NCBI GenBank assembly: GCA_003550305.1
Contig: QKYT01000010.1
Span: 362,504 to 386,336 of the forward strand
Origin: Glomus cerebriforme
Taxonomy: Eukaryota; Glomeromycota; Glomeromycetes; Glomerales; Glomeraceae
DNA length: 23,833 nt
Reading direction: 5' to 3'
Below are positions 1 to 9,205 of the stretch, piece by piece (positions within the stretch are counted from its first letter, which is position 1; each line of letters opens with the position of its first letter). The translations under genes were made by a program, and so were the position numbers. Under the pieces are notes generated by a model. It was not told where the DNA came from, searched no databases, and saw only the letters and a list, made by a program, of their open reading frames with translations.

Positions 1-518
1 AATACAGATGTATGTGAAACCATTTCGCAAGTTAGTTGATAAATTTTCTTAATTTCAGGTTGTTCATGATAAAATGTATACATATTGTTAGACTGNTTAA
101 GCGAGGAACTGTCAATATGGTTCATTAACTGAGAAACGCCTTCAAAAGNTAATGGTATTTCTTTACAAACGATATGATATATTTGAAAATCGTTGCATGG
201 CGCATAAAAGAAAGAACATACATTCATAACAGTAGCTTCTTGAGGATTAACTAATGAAGATAAATGAGAAAACCGATAATCTTGCATAGACTGTAAAATG
301 TTTGTTGAAGTCACTGTCTGAATGGGATTGGGGTATACAGCTTGTAATGGTTGATTTTCGTTCATAATAGGCGGCGTAATGGGAACTGCTGATGATGATA
401 CATTATCAAGAGCGACTGAGACGCCTTGTACAAAATTTACATTTGATGTGTCAAGCTGAAGATTAGAATAAGTGGTTGGTTTAAGGAGGTTTTGCATTTG
501 TTGCTGTATTGATTCCAT
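1..518 (-). CDS. Partial unrecognised protein, 5' part, with an internal ~44-residue repeat
   Basis: On the minus strand an open frame starts at ATG 518-516 and runs 172 codons off the left edge of the window without a stop. Two N bases (96, 149) leave residues 141 and 124 undefined. Residues 1-100 are rich in Q, S, T, N and P and look disordered (start MESIQQQMQNLL). From about residue 101 the chain looks folded and shows two related units: SFFYAPCNDFQIYHIVCKEI (102-121) and TFYHEQPEIKKIYQLTCEMV (148-167), sharing FY..IYx(I/L)xC(K/E). I do not recognise the family. A glutamine-rich disordered head followed by repeated cysteine-containing units could fit a regulatory or binding protein, but that is a guess. 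An intron cannot be excluded. The ATG is preceded by a TATA-like stretch. No earlier in-frame start was checked further upstream. Confidence 0.7.
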   Translation of the reverse strand, partial: MESIQQQMQNLLKPTTYSNLQLDTSNVNFVQGVSVALDNVSSSAVPITPPIMNENQPLQAVYPNPIQTVTSTNILQSMQDYRFSHLSSLVNPQEATVMNVCSFFYAPCNDFQIYHIVCKEIPLXFEGVSQLMNHIDSSSLXQSNNMYTFYHEQPEIKKIYQLTCEMVSHTSV

Positions 519-559
519 AATTTTACGTCTAAAGATCACAATGAAAATCGTGTAAAATA

Positions 560-575
560 ATATTTATATATAAAA
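560..575 (-). promoter_or_regulatory. TATA-like stretch upstream of the left-edge gene
   Basis: A TATATATA run about 45-55 bases upstream of the ATG at 518 on the minus strand could serve as a core promoter. In DNA this AT-rich the match has little weight by itself; the position is the only support. Confidence 0.25.
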
Positions 576-1611
576 TTTTAAATGATGATTTTAATTTCCA
601 TCAAAAAGAAAAAAATTTTTGGACGTTATTTATAAATACGAGAGAAATGTTAAGTGAAACATAACAAACCTAATTTGTGTATTTTTGTACAACGATAAAT
701 TATTTTTGTTCAACTCATTACTACTTGTCATACTTGTCATATTGTTTCACAGCAGTTTTAAATTAGGTAATTTTTTAATGTTTTTCGGTTATCTGCAATC
801 AAAATCACTGGCGTTTCAAATGTATAAAAATTTTTGATTATGGTTGTTGTTGTATAAAAATTATAGTCAGTATAAAAAATTAAAGGAAATTCATTCCGAA
901 TTTAGAATTAACATCTCCGTTGGCGTTAACTTTGAACAATATAATAATTACATAAAATGTTGTTATTGTTCAAATTTTATAAAATCCATGCAGACTTATC
1001 AGAACATTTATCAATATTAAGATAAAAAGGTGAATAAAATAATAAAAAGAAAAGTTTTTACATTAGTCTTTATTAAAGAGTGTTGTTGTATGTAGGGTAA
1101 CACATAAAAGAATTTTCAAATAAAATTCTGTTTATCCAATAAACGCTATAAACATCTGTTAAATATTATGAATAAAATTATAATTATGTATTATTCAATC
1201 AGGTGTCGTTCTTTCATATTGCTGCATATTTAATTACATAAACGAAATATTGCATCAGAATGAGCGAGCTATAAATTAAATAGCGGTTAGTTGCATCCAT
1301 ATCATAATCTTTTGCTTATAAAATAAAATAAAATAAATTATATATATATACAGTATATATTAAAAAAATTCTTACATAGTGTACTTTGTTCTATATCGCG
1401 AAATAAAGAAATTTATTCATCAGCCTTGTTTTTATTATAAAGGGACGTGCTAGTTATTTTCATTATAAAAATGTTGTTACATTCTATATAATTATAGAAT
1501 TTAAAATCCTCAAATCACGAAAATAATTAGATTTTCTATTATGTACAGTACAAATACAACGGAAATATTCGGATAAAATTTTTTATAGAGTACATCCGCT
1601 TCCTCTTCATT
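576..1611. other. Non-coding AT-rich stretch
   Basis: I see no coding frame, RNA gene or complete transposon in this kilobase. It holds poly-A/T runs and an alternating TA run near 1338-1362. The open frame overlapping its right end (1510-1758, minus) is produced by the minisatellite and has repetitive translation, so it is not a gene. Confidence 0.6.
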
Positions 1612-1767
1612 ATATACTGTACATATAATGCTGTGTGCAAATACTGTCGTACACAATTCAAGGATATACTGTACATATAATGTTGTGTGCAAATACTGTC
1701 GTACACAATTCAAGGATATACTGTACATATAATGCTGTGTGCAAATACTGTCGTACACAATTCAAGG
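1612..1767. repeat. Minisatellite, three tandem copies of 52 bp
   Basis: Three head-to-tail units of exactly 52 bases lie at 1612-1663, 1664-1715 and 1716-1767. Each starts ATATACTGTACATATAATG and ends GTACACAATTCAAGG. By eye the only difference is one base in the middle copy (GTTGTG instead of GCTGTG). Near-identity in otherwise diverged DNA points to recent expansion. Each unit carries the palindrome-like TACTGTA, which is frequent across the window. Copy number probably varies between strains. Confidence 0.97.
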
Positions 1768-2909
1768 TTAAAGAATTTTTATTTGAGTCGAGCGCGAGCC
1801 AATAAGTATAACCATTTTATAACGGATTTAGCAACCACGTGTCGTGTTACTCAGACGTCAAATATTCATTTTTTAAAAATATTCATTTTTGATATAACAA
1901 ATTCGAGGTATAAATCTTTATATTGAGACAAATTGAAAAAAATAACATCGAATAAAAATATAAAAATAGAGTTTGCAACATTATAAATATTTGGATTTCA
2001 AAAAATAAAATAAAAAAACACATGTTGTGTTTCGAGTCTTGTTAATGAAAATTCACCAGTATATTCGATATTATATTAGAACTATCTATGAAATAGAAAT
2101 AATCTGGATGTAATAAATCTCAAAAAGAATATGTTTGCACTGTGAACAATTATCTTTCACAAGTTTCTCCATAGAACCAAATTATTCTTTCATGTTTAAA
2201 CTTTATTTACAAAAAATACTTAAATTTGTTACAACAGTTGCCTTTTTTTGGTATAATCACGTGATAATATCAAAATATTTATCACCGTCTAGGCAACTTA
2301 AACTAGACCTCCAAATCTGATTGGTCTATAATGGATTTTGTTAGCCACCGGAATGTTATTTTTTGCGTAACATTTGTCTTTGAAATTTTTTTTTGGAATT
2401 TTTTATTATTTTTTTTTATGCTAAGACAAAATAAATTTTTGTATTTAAAAAGAAAATTCTACAAGTATTTTCTTTCTTTCGGTAAATGTTTAATTATGAT
2501 TATTTGAAAAGTAGTTTTATATATATAGATAAATATTACACACAAAAATATAAATTTTAAAAAATAAAATAAGATGTAAAGTTATACCAATACAAAAACA
2601 TTCATAATTTAATAAACTATTTAATGAAATTATTACCCATACTGCTGAAAAATTGTATTTAACTTTTCTGTTTCATTTAACCAAAGTACTAAAGTTACAT
2701 AAAGTAGAGAAAACAAATGTGTGAAAACAGTAGTTTTATTATAAAATGCTTATAATTTCATGAATACTTTGATGAAAATTAATATTTGAGCAGTTTTACA
2801 TTTTCTCTGCTTTTTAAAATATTTTTTAAAAGTTTATAGCAATAAATATTAATATTATTATTTATTAATAAACTATGAAATTACTGTGCCGCGCGTATCT
2901 GTTTTTCAC
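1768..2909. other. Non-coding AT-rich stretch
   Basis: No supported gene. A short open frame at 2135-2320 has AT-driven composition and no start context, domain or homologous partner here. Long T runs occur around 2385-2420. Confidence 0.55.
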
Positions 2910-3130
2910 TTCACAACGTAATTTTAACACTTTGGTTAAATGAAATAAGATTAAATAAGGCTATTCAACAGGTATTAAATTACTCAGATATTAATTTCAT
3001 CAAGTTTGCTTAGGTGTTTGCGAAACTATGGGTACCTTTGTATTGATTGCTTTTTTATTATTTTACAACATAATTTTGGTATTTTGGTTAAATGAAATAG
3101 GTCTTAGAAGAATAATAAAGTTGTTCACAG
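2910..3130. repeat. Two diverged direct copies of an interspersed repeat
   Basis: ACTTTGGTTAAATGAAATA at about 2929 recurs as ATTTTGGTTAAATGAAATA at about 3079, roughly 150 bases later, with matching left flanks (CACAACGTAATTTTA and TACAACATAATTTTG). A third, weaker relative lies near 9556-9615 (GCGTAATTTAAGCACTTTGGT). This looks like an old repeat present as a partial tandem duplication. No terminal repeats are seen. Confidence 0.55.
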
Positions 3131-3184
3131 ATGTAAAATGGAGTAAATAAACAAATGAGGCTGATGATGATCAGCTGTGCCACA

Positions 3185-3258
3185 GGTCTAGGATAAAAGC
3201 CCGAACCCTGGGGGGTCTACATAGGATAAATGACCTGAACCCCCCGGTCTAGGTTAAG
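3185..3258. repeat. Short GC-rich direct repeat
   Basis: Two diverged units of about 30 bases begin GGTCTAGGATAAAAGCC and GGTCTACATAGGATAAATG, each ending in a G- or C-run, followed by a third GGTCTAGG. The C-rich and G-rich runs can also pair with each other. It adjoins the MITE at 3271 and may be part of an older composite element. Confidence 0.5.
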
Positions 3259-3270
3259 ATTTCCCTTTTG

Positions 3271-3474
3271 TTAAACGGTGCGCCCTGCATTCAGTGCATC
3301 CCACGTGATTCGGCCAGAATTATGGATGCTTGGCCGGAATTAGGAAATTAACGAAATTAACAAATAAATAGTAACTAATAGAATTTAGTACCAAGTAAGG
3401 TTTAAAATGTCATTTTTGACTTTTATATATAATATATAAAGGGGGTGCACTAAATGCATGGGTGCATCGTTTAA
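3271..3474. mobile_element. MITE-like element with ~30 bp inverted repeats and TTAA borders
   Basis: The left end (3271-3302, TTAAACGGTGCGCCCTGCAT...) and the right end (3443-3474, ...GGGTGCATCGTTTAA) are imperfect inverted repeats of about 30 bases. TTAA is present at both outer edges, which would fit a piggyBac-type target duplication with an internal element of about 196 bp. The ends do not begin with the CCC usual for that superfamily, so the assignment is tentative. A smaller inverted motif (GGCCAGAATTATGG / GGCCGGAATTAGG) lies inside at about 3312-3347. No coding capacity. Confidence 0.6.
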
Positions 3475-3959
3475 ATTTTGCTAAAAAAAAAATATTTTTT
3501 TATTTATTTGTATAAATTAAAAAGATATTTATTCCAGTCACTGAAGTCAGTGACATCTAGTGACGCCAGGAAAAGAGGGATGGAAAATATTCCACCTCAA
3601 AAATTTTTGAAATATTCTCAAGGTACTACTTGCTTCCCTCCGTACATTCAGTATTTTATACATTTACAGTTCTTATGTATTTCCTTTTAGATTTACTCAG
3701 TTTTTTATTGCGTTATTTTATTTTATCTTTGGAAAAGAAGGTACTAATTTTATATCAAATTCAATATATCAAATTACAATTTCCCATTTTTCATGCAAAG
3801 ATAATAGTAATAGGATTATGGATGACATTTTATAAAATTGTAATTTTGAGTATTAATTTAGCATTTAGCCTTAGGAAAAATTCCGAGTAATAAAGGATTT
3901 CAGTTGTTCCCGTTAGATTTGTTTAAATTTTGCGTTTTTTTATGCTTAAAGTGAAAAAC
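3475..3959. other. Non-coding AT-rich stretch
   Basis: Two overlapping short open frames (3478-3690 and 3630-3890, plus) have AT-biased composition, no recognisable motif and lie directly beside transposon ends. I do not consider them genes. Confidence 0.5.
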
Positions 3960-3967
3960 TCTATATT

Positions 3968-4343
3968 GTGCTCCTACCGGTATCAGGTCGACCCGGATTA
4001 TGTGACCTGTCCTGATTCGAGTTTAATAATTTTTATAACCCGGCCCGGTTGACTCGAGTTATTGAACAATTATTAATTAATTATATTAAATGAATGATAA
4101 CAAAGCTTCATAATATTACAAATTTACTAAATCTATTATAATTTCATTCAGGCTTTATCTTTGCAACTTGTAATGCTCAAAAAATGGTGATCGCTCAATT
4201 TTTTTCCTTAAAAATTTGGGTTTAGACCCAGGGTATCCGGGTTGAACCATACTCGAGTCGGGTTTGGGGTCTTGATTTTTTTCATTTGGGTCGGGTCGGG
4301 TATACCTTCAAAACCTGACCCGACTGACCCGGTAGGAGCACTA
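3968..4343 (+). mobile_element. hAT-type MITE, left copy
   Basis: An element of about 376 bases starts GTGCTCCTACCGG and ends CCGGTAGGAGCACTA, giving terminal inverted repeats of about 14 bases. Both subterminal zones carry several GGGTCGGGT / GACCCG motifs that stand out from the AT-rich surroundings. The flanks TCTATATT (3960-3967) and TCTGTATT (4344-4351) match at 7 of 8 bases, an eroded 8 bp target duplication as left by hAT transposases. It is homologous along its length to the element at 8809-9197, in the opposite orientation. It has no coding capacity and would depend on a transposase elsewhere. Confidence 0.88.
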
Positions 4344-4351
4344 TCTGTATT

Positions 4352-5225
4352 TATATGTTATTTTGTATGATATTGTTACAGTATCTTAGATAATATTAAT
4401 TTAGAGCGCCTCAATTGATGGTCAGATAAATGATCTTGATTGGTCGGAAAAAATGTGGAGTTTCAGAAGGTTTCAGAAAGTTTCATATTTCAATTCAATT
4501 GATAGAGAATACCCAAGCATCATTTCATTTCATTTAACAAAATCAAAAGAGCATGCGCAACTTACATTTCTATTATTGATCTCATCATGGATTGTGATAC
4601 TTGAGCACAATGTCATCACTATCCGATACATTGAAGGGTTGCTTAAGAAAGCTCTTAATCAACATTAATACAAGGGCAAAAAAAGTCACACGAATAAATT
4701 CGAGTTAATTGACGCCCGGTCAATTAACTCAAACCACATGATAGTAGTAATTTGTTTAGATTTGAATGATGAAAATTATTAATTTTTTGTTGGAAATTTT
4801 TGTTGTTGTAAGGTAATTATTTTACACCTTTTTTCGAGTCTATAATTTCATACATATGTATTAAACTTTGATCATAAAACGCTTTGTGTCTCGTTATTTA
4901 ATCATCATAATTAAAAACAACGCACAACATGCACGTCAAACAAAGACGTACTGAAATAAGTCATTCACAAACTCGGTCACAATATGTTTTAGAAATATGC
5001 CGAACGAGTGGATGAAGTTTTTCTTCAATTTTTAAAATCGGTTTAAGGTAATAAAAAATCATTATAAAAAAATTTTAATAATCTGGATTTAATTATTTTA
5101 AGAATTACAGTAAATAAGAAAAACAGAACTGCATTTAATAATGGAACAATGTAATATTTTTTGAATATTTAGACATGAATGTCTTAGGACTTTAATTTTA
5201 ATAAATGTAATCATAAAAAATTGTT
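4352..5225. other. Non-coding stretch with weak open frames
   Basis: An open frame at 4453-4668 (plus, 71 codons) and an ATG frame at 4929-5015 (28 codons, basic) are seen, but neither shows a domain, splice signals or a homologous partner. A local repeat GTTTCAGAAGGTTTCAGAAAG lies near 4461. I cannot support a gene here. Confidence 0.45.
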
Positions 5226-5230
5226 ATTTT

Positions 5231-5298
5231 ATTTATGCGATTATTTAATTCGTGATCCACCAGTAAACCATAAAATTTTATTATTAAACAGCGATGAT
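5231..5298 (-). repeat. Left arm of an imperfect inverted repeat
   Basis: Read on the minus strand this segment contains AATTATCATCG, then AAATTTTATGGT, then ATCACGAATTAA. The same order appears on the plus strand at about 5592-5655 (AATTTTCATCG, AAATTTTATGGT, ATCACGAATTAA). The arms are roughly 60-65 bases with one 6-7 base gap and lie about 300 bases apart. The arms enclose the possible exon at 5358-5421. No target duplication could be defined. Confidence 0.6.
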
Positions 5299-5357
5299 AA
5301 TTGAATATTATTTTATTAACAATTTGGAATCTAGAGCAAAAACATGTGATAACTTAC

Positions 5358-5421
5358 CTTCCATTGATCCTAGAAATATGAAATTATTATCATTGGATAC
5401 GTCTTGATAAGACGAATCCAT
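5358..5421 (-). CDS. Possible first coding exon of an unrecognised gene
   Basis: On the minus strand ATG at 5421-5419 opens 21 codons (MDSSYQDVSNDNNFIFLGSM then E) and reaches a strong 5' splice site, G|GTAAGTT, at 5357. The composition, acidic and Asn/Ser-rich, resembles a protein N-terminus. The next exon is not clear: an AG at 27 bases is too close for a normal intron, and a TTTCAG at about 4951 would give an intron of 407 bases and a short tail ending in TAA near 4898. It lies 630 bases downstream of the MATA_HMG gene on the same strand. It could also be a gene remnant or a chance match. Confidence 0.25.
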
Positions 5422-5591
5422 TAAGCTAAACTTTATTCTTCTACGATCACTAGATGGTGAACTATTGTTAAATGTTTTTTTTTCAAATCTAATTTTCTAC
5501 TTTCTTAGGGAAAGTGTCTTTTAATGTTGAAAAAATTTACCGGACTTTTAGTAAAAAAAGTAGCTAAATAGCATTGCATGCAGACTCCGCG

Positions 5592-5655
5592 TTATATGTA
5601 ATTTTCATCGGATTTTAATAATTAAATTTTATGGTATCACGAATTAACAATTATT
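5592..5655 (+). repeat. Right arm of an imperfect inverted repeat
   Basis: This is the partner of the segment at 5231-5298, with three shared blocks in the same order on the opposite strand. The loop between them is about 300 bases. It could be an old MITE pair or the remains of a fold-back element. Confidence 0.6.
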
Positions 5656-6052
5656 CAATAGAATATTTATATTTTAAAATTGGTATATTGATGCATTTTT
5701 ATTATAGTAAATTTCAATTTGTTCAATAACTAATTTACGCTAATCTGTTTATACAATTCTTTTTTATTAAACTTTTTCAGCCGTTATAAAATATTGGTAT
5801 AATTTTAAAAAACGAATTCGTTCCTTATTGTTAACTATTTGAAAATTATAAAATTATATATATGATCTAAAGATCCATGATTATGATAGCGTTTTTTAAC
5901 TGAATGAAATAAAATGTAATAAAATACTAGTTCACTAAATCCCTCATACTTTTAAACCCAAATTTAACATAACCAAACTAAAGTATTGATTATATTAATA
6001 TATAGAAACTTTCCAACAATAAAAATATAATTAAAAAAGAGAAATGTTTCCT
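5656..6052. other. 3' flank of the MATA_HMG gene
   Basis: About 400 bases of AT-rich DNA with no coding frame. On the minus strand it would hold the 3' untranslated region and polyadenylation site of the MATA_HMG gene. No unambiguous AATAAA is seen in the first 50 bases after the stop. Confidence 0.5.
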
Positions 6053-6979
6053 TTAACTCCAAAAATTGAAAGAGGTATCACAATTGAATGGAATGAAGCC
6101 GTTCGTCATTTGTTCTTGAGAGATACCCTGTTGTACATTATATTGAGAATCTATAAAAAAATAAGGAGAATATTGTGGAGATTGTTCAAAAAAGTTAAAT
6201 TTTTCTTCTGAATTAAAATTCATTTCTTCAGGTTGAAAAAAAGGTACTGTTTGTGAAATAATATATGGGTTATATCGATTATTATATAATGAATCATCAC
6301 AGAATACCCATGGAAATGAGATTGCTTCAATCGATGTTAATCGTGATAATTCAGGTAATCCGAATGCAGGAGTATCTTCCAAATTCGGTTGTTTTGGTGG
6401 AGTTGTTTTTCTATGTTTTTTTACATTTTTTCCACTCAAAGTAGGTTTTTTGGGGCGATATACATATCCAGGGTTTGCTTGCATATGTTCCATTTTTTTT
6501 CTATCCGCAAGTTTCCGCCAGCGTAACTTTTCTTCTTCCGTTTCATTCCTCCACATTTTTGCTAATAGTTTAGAAATCATTGCATTAGGAATTTTTCCTC
6601 GTTCTTTAGTGATCAACGGTTGTTTAGCTCGTCGATATAAAATGAATGCATTTGGAGGTCTTGGTGGTTTCTGTTGAATTTGATAATAACTTTCACTTTC
6701 ATTAATAATTACATTGTTTTTGTAATTTTCAACAGTTTCTTCACCAGATTTTATGTTTGATGAGATAGTTGTAGGCGAGGTTTGTGTCATAGGTTCTACG
6801 AAGGATGTGAAGACAAAATTGTCTTGGGTTCTAATAGAACTGTTTTCTAAGGAAGTAGTGCAATCTATCATAATTGGCATTTCTGCTGCTTTTAAAGAAC
6901 CTTTGGGATTATGTGAGGGAGGAGGAATGTCAAACATTAAGAGATGACAGTATTTTTTTCTTGCAGCTTCATCCATCAA
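6053..6979 (-). CDS. MATA_HMG-type HMG-box transcription factor (mating-type-like)
   Basis: This 308-residue protein is read in one open frame from ATG 6979 to TAA 6053. An HMG box spans about residues 104-178: it starts KPPRPPNAFILYRR (104-117), continues with IPNAMISKLLAKMW (130-143) for the second helix and a charged third helix (EEEKLRWRKLADRKK), and closes with the MATA-type signature GYVYRPKKP (171-179). This places it in the sequence-specific MATA_HMG class, which binds the DNA minor groove and includes fungal sex-locus and pheromone-response regulators. A lysine/arginine-rich stretch (about 184-196) may be a nuclear signal. The tail (220-308) is rich in F, Y, N, Q and S and could be an activation region. 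Residues 1-100 are low complexity. Many fungal mating-type HMG genes have an intron inside the box; here the box is uninterrupted. MM at the start leaves the second Met as an alternative. Which MATA_HMG paralogue it is, and whether it acts in mating, cannot be told from sequence alone. Confidence 0.95.
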   Translation of the reverse strand: MMDEAARKKYCHLLMFDIPPPSHNPKGSLKAAEMPIMIDCTTSLENSSIRTQDNFVFTSFVEPMTQTSPTTISSNIKSGEETVENYKNNVIINESESYYQIQQKPPRPPNAFILYRRAKQPLITKERGKIPNAMISKLLAKMWRNETEEEKLRWRKLADRKKMEHMQANPGYVYRPKKPTLSGKNVKKHRKTTPPKQPNLEDTPAFGLPELSRLTSIEAISFPWVFCDDSLYNNRYNPYIISQTVPFFQPEEMNFNSEEKFNFFEQSPQYSPYFFIDSQYNVQQGISQEQMTNGFIPFNCDTSFNFWS

Positions 6980-7005
6980 AGTTATTCACGATAAGGAAAG
7001 AGATA

Positions 7006-7019
7006 AATTTTATATTAAT
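7006..7019 (-). promoter_or_regulatory. TATA-like stretch upstream of MATA_HMG
   Basis: AATATAAAATTTAT on the minus strand ends about 26 bases before the MATA_HMG start codon. It is a plausible core promoter element or part of the 5' leader. AT-rich background makes it weak evidence. Confidence 0.22.
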
Positions 7020-8700
7020 AAAAGAAGTTACCAACAAAAACTTTTAAAAAAAATTGATGGGAGAAAATTGAATCACTTGAACTTATACTTTTCTTGCAGT
7101 ATATATTATGTTAAATGTTTATCCAATAATTAGTTTATTTACGATAAATCTTTTTTTTTCTTTTTTTTTAATAATACATTATTTTCTTTTTATCTTATTG
7201 TAATGGTTTTTATCTTTTAAATATAATAATTTCTTTTTTTGTATTAAGTTTATTACGATTATTTAATGATTTAATTTCTCGTTTCTTCATTATTACCAAT
7301 TTTAAATTAGGCAAAGTACTCCCATCTATGATGCAATTTATCAACAAATATCAAAACAATTGTTAATCTAACTAATCTACATAATTAGATTCAAATCCTG
7401 AATTGGAGATTTAAAAAGATTTAAACAATGACGAAATAATAATAATTACTTTTATTTTTGATGTTTTTCTGTTCTTTAAATTTAATACCGTAACACTAAT
7501 TGAAAATTATTTCCGTATTTGATATTTATATTACATTTGCCAAGATAAATAATTGTATTATGCAACGCTAATCAATAATGACAAAGACATGTGTATGAAA
7601 GTATTTAAAAAAAATCCTGTAAATTGTGTAACAGGATCGACCCTTTCGGATAGTTTTTACGTATTCCTTTTTTTTTAAAAAAAAAAAAAAAAAATTGTTT
7701 ATTTCTTTCAAATATTAGAACTAATTATCTTTTTATTAGTCCAAAGTAAACTTATAATATTTCGATGATTATACGTTTACACCAAACTCCAACCATTGAC
7801 CAGAAAACAAGTCCCTTACATTAACCAACCGAGGTAATTGAAAATGGAACTTATCGATTTTTTTTTATTACAAAAATGAGACTAGAACCTAACAATTTTT
7901 AAATATTATACAGTACGCAAAATAATAAGCTTAAACTAATTTTTACATTTTTTTTTAAACATTTTAACTTTTAGATTTCTATAATTGATATATCAACATA
8001 ATATCACTAATGACAGGATGAAAATCGAAAGAAAATATCAATTGCATGGATTCGTTCAATATTTATATTTTAATGAAAACATGTTTATTATAAGCTTTAC
8101 AGTAAATTATAATTTATTTTCAAATTAAAAAAATAAAATTTATTAGAATATGATTATTGTATTATTGTGGATGAATTGATTTTTTTTTAAAAATTTAATA
8201 TGAAGTAACTACATTTTTTTAAAATAAATAGAAGATTATTAAAAAAATTATTAAACAAAATTGACCAGGAAGCATGTTTTTTTTTTGAAAATATTACGTT
8301 TTATGGCGTAAAAAGATTCGTCTAAGCTAATAAATAACGGATTCAATGTGAAATAAATTTATTCACCAAAACAAATAAACAATTTTCTTATATAAATAAT
8401 TCATAATAATTAATAGCCACCGACAGTGGTCACGTACAGTACAGTACCTAAATAAAATTAACGACCGATGATGTTAGAAAGAAAAAAAATCAAATTCTAA
8501 TAAATAAAGAAAATTCTCTTTGCAATAATGATCCTAGTGCTTTAATAGAACGAAAACCCATTGAAAAATTGAATTATTAATGGATCCATAATTTGTCTTA
8601 TTTGCCTAGGAAGGGGCTGCGAAGCGACTCAACGTATCTTCATTGTTAATGGAAGCGTTGAGCCGAATACGATTTTCGATATATTCTTTTGAAATTCGTT
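7020..8700. other. Non-coding AT-rich stretch upstream of MATA_HMG
   Basis: No gene is supported over 1.7 kb. It holds a T-run joined to an A-run (about 7669-7696) that could fold back, and CGTACAGTACAGTACC at about 8442. The less AT-rich patch at 8590-8800 holds an open frame (8643-8945, plus) that runs into the hAT MITE; its translation is a chance product. Confidence 0.55.
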
Positions 8701-8702
8701 AC

Positions 8703-8770
8703 CTTGTCTTCTTTGAAAGCCATACCGTATCGTTGTCTTCTTCTTTGAGAAGCCATTCCGTACATCATTG
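8703..8770. repeat. Two tandem diverged units of about 34 bp
   Basis: TTGTCTTCTTTGAAAGCCAT followed by ACCGTATCGT is repeated as GTCTTCTTCTTTGAGAAGCC followed by ATTCCGTACATC. The pair sits just left of the right hAT MITE. It may be a remnant of a longer repeated sequence; nothing more can be said. Confidence 0.5.
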
Positions 8771-8800
8771 TTTTTTTTTGTTTTTTTTTAGAGAGAGAAG

Positions 8801-9205
8801 TTTACGATTAGTGCTCCTACCGGGTCACGTCGGGTCGGGTTTTGAAGGTATACCCGGCCCGACCCAAATGAAAAAAGTCAAGATCCCAAACCCGACCCGA
8901 GTATGGTTCAACCCGGATACCCTGGGTCTAAACCCGAATTTTTAGGGAAAAAAATTGAGCGATCACCATTTTTTGATTGCAAAAATAAAGCCTGAATGAA
9001 ATTATAATAGATTTGGTAAATTTGTAATATTATGAAGCTTTGCTATCATTCATTTATTACAATTAATTAGTAATTGTTCAATAACTCGGGTCAACCGGGT
9101 CGGGTCATGCGGGTCACCGGGTCATAAAAATTATTAAACTCGACTCGAATTTTTAGGTCGGGTCGGGTCACATAACCCGGGTCGACCCGATGCACTATTT
9201 ACGAT
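8801..9205 (-). mobile_element. hAT-type MITE, right copy, with 8 bp target duplication
   Basis: The element is 8809-9197 (389 bases). It starts TAGTGCTCCTACCGGG and ends CCCGATGCACTA. It is flanked by perfect 8-base direct repeats TTTACGAT at 8801-8808 and 9198-9205, the target-site length made by hAT transposases. Its sequence is homologous, in reverse orientation, to the element at 3968-4343, including the GGGTCGGGT subterminal motifs and the AT-rich core (GATCGC, GAAGCTTTG, ATTCATT). The intact target duplication suggests that this copy is younger than the left one. No coding capacity. Confidence 0.93.

Noticed and set aside
1510..1758. 82-codon open frame on the minus strand with a repeated peptide
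   Set aside because: It is the translation of the 52 bp minisatellite; the period is not a multiple of three, so the peptide repeat changes frame with each unit.
4453..4668. 71-codon open frame on the plus strand
   Set aside because: Mixed composition but no motif, no splice signal and no partner; starts within a local GTTTCAGAA repeat.
6450..6947. Two plus-strand open frames opposite the MATA_HMG gene
   Set aside because: They are antisense shadows of the HMG-box coding sequence.
8643..8945. 100-codon open frame on the plus strand
   Set aside because: Its second half is the GGGTCGGGT part of the hAT MITE and its first half is local tandem repeat.
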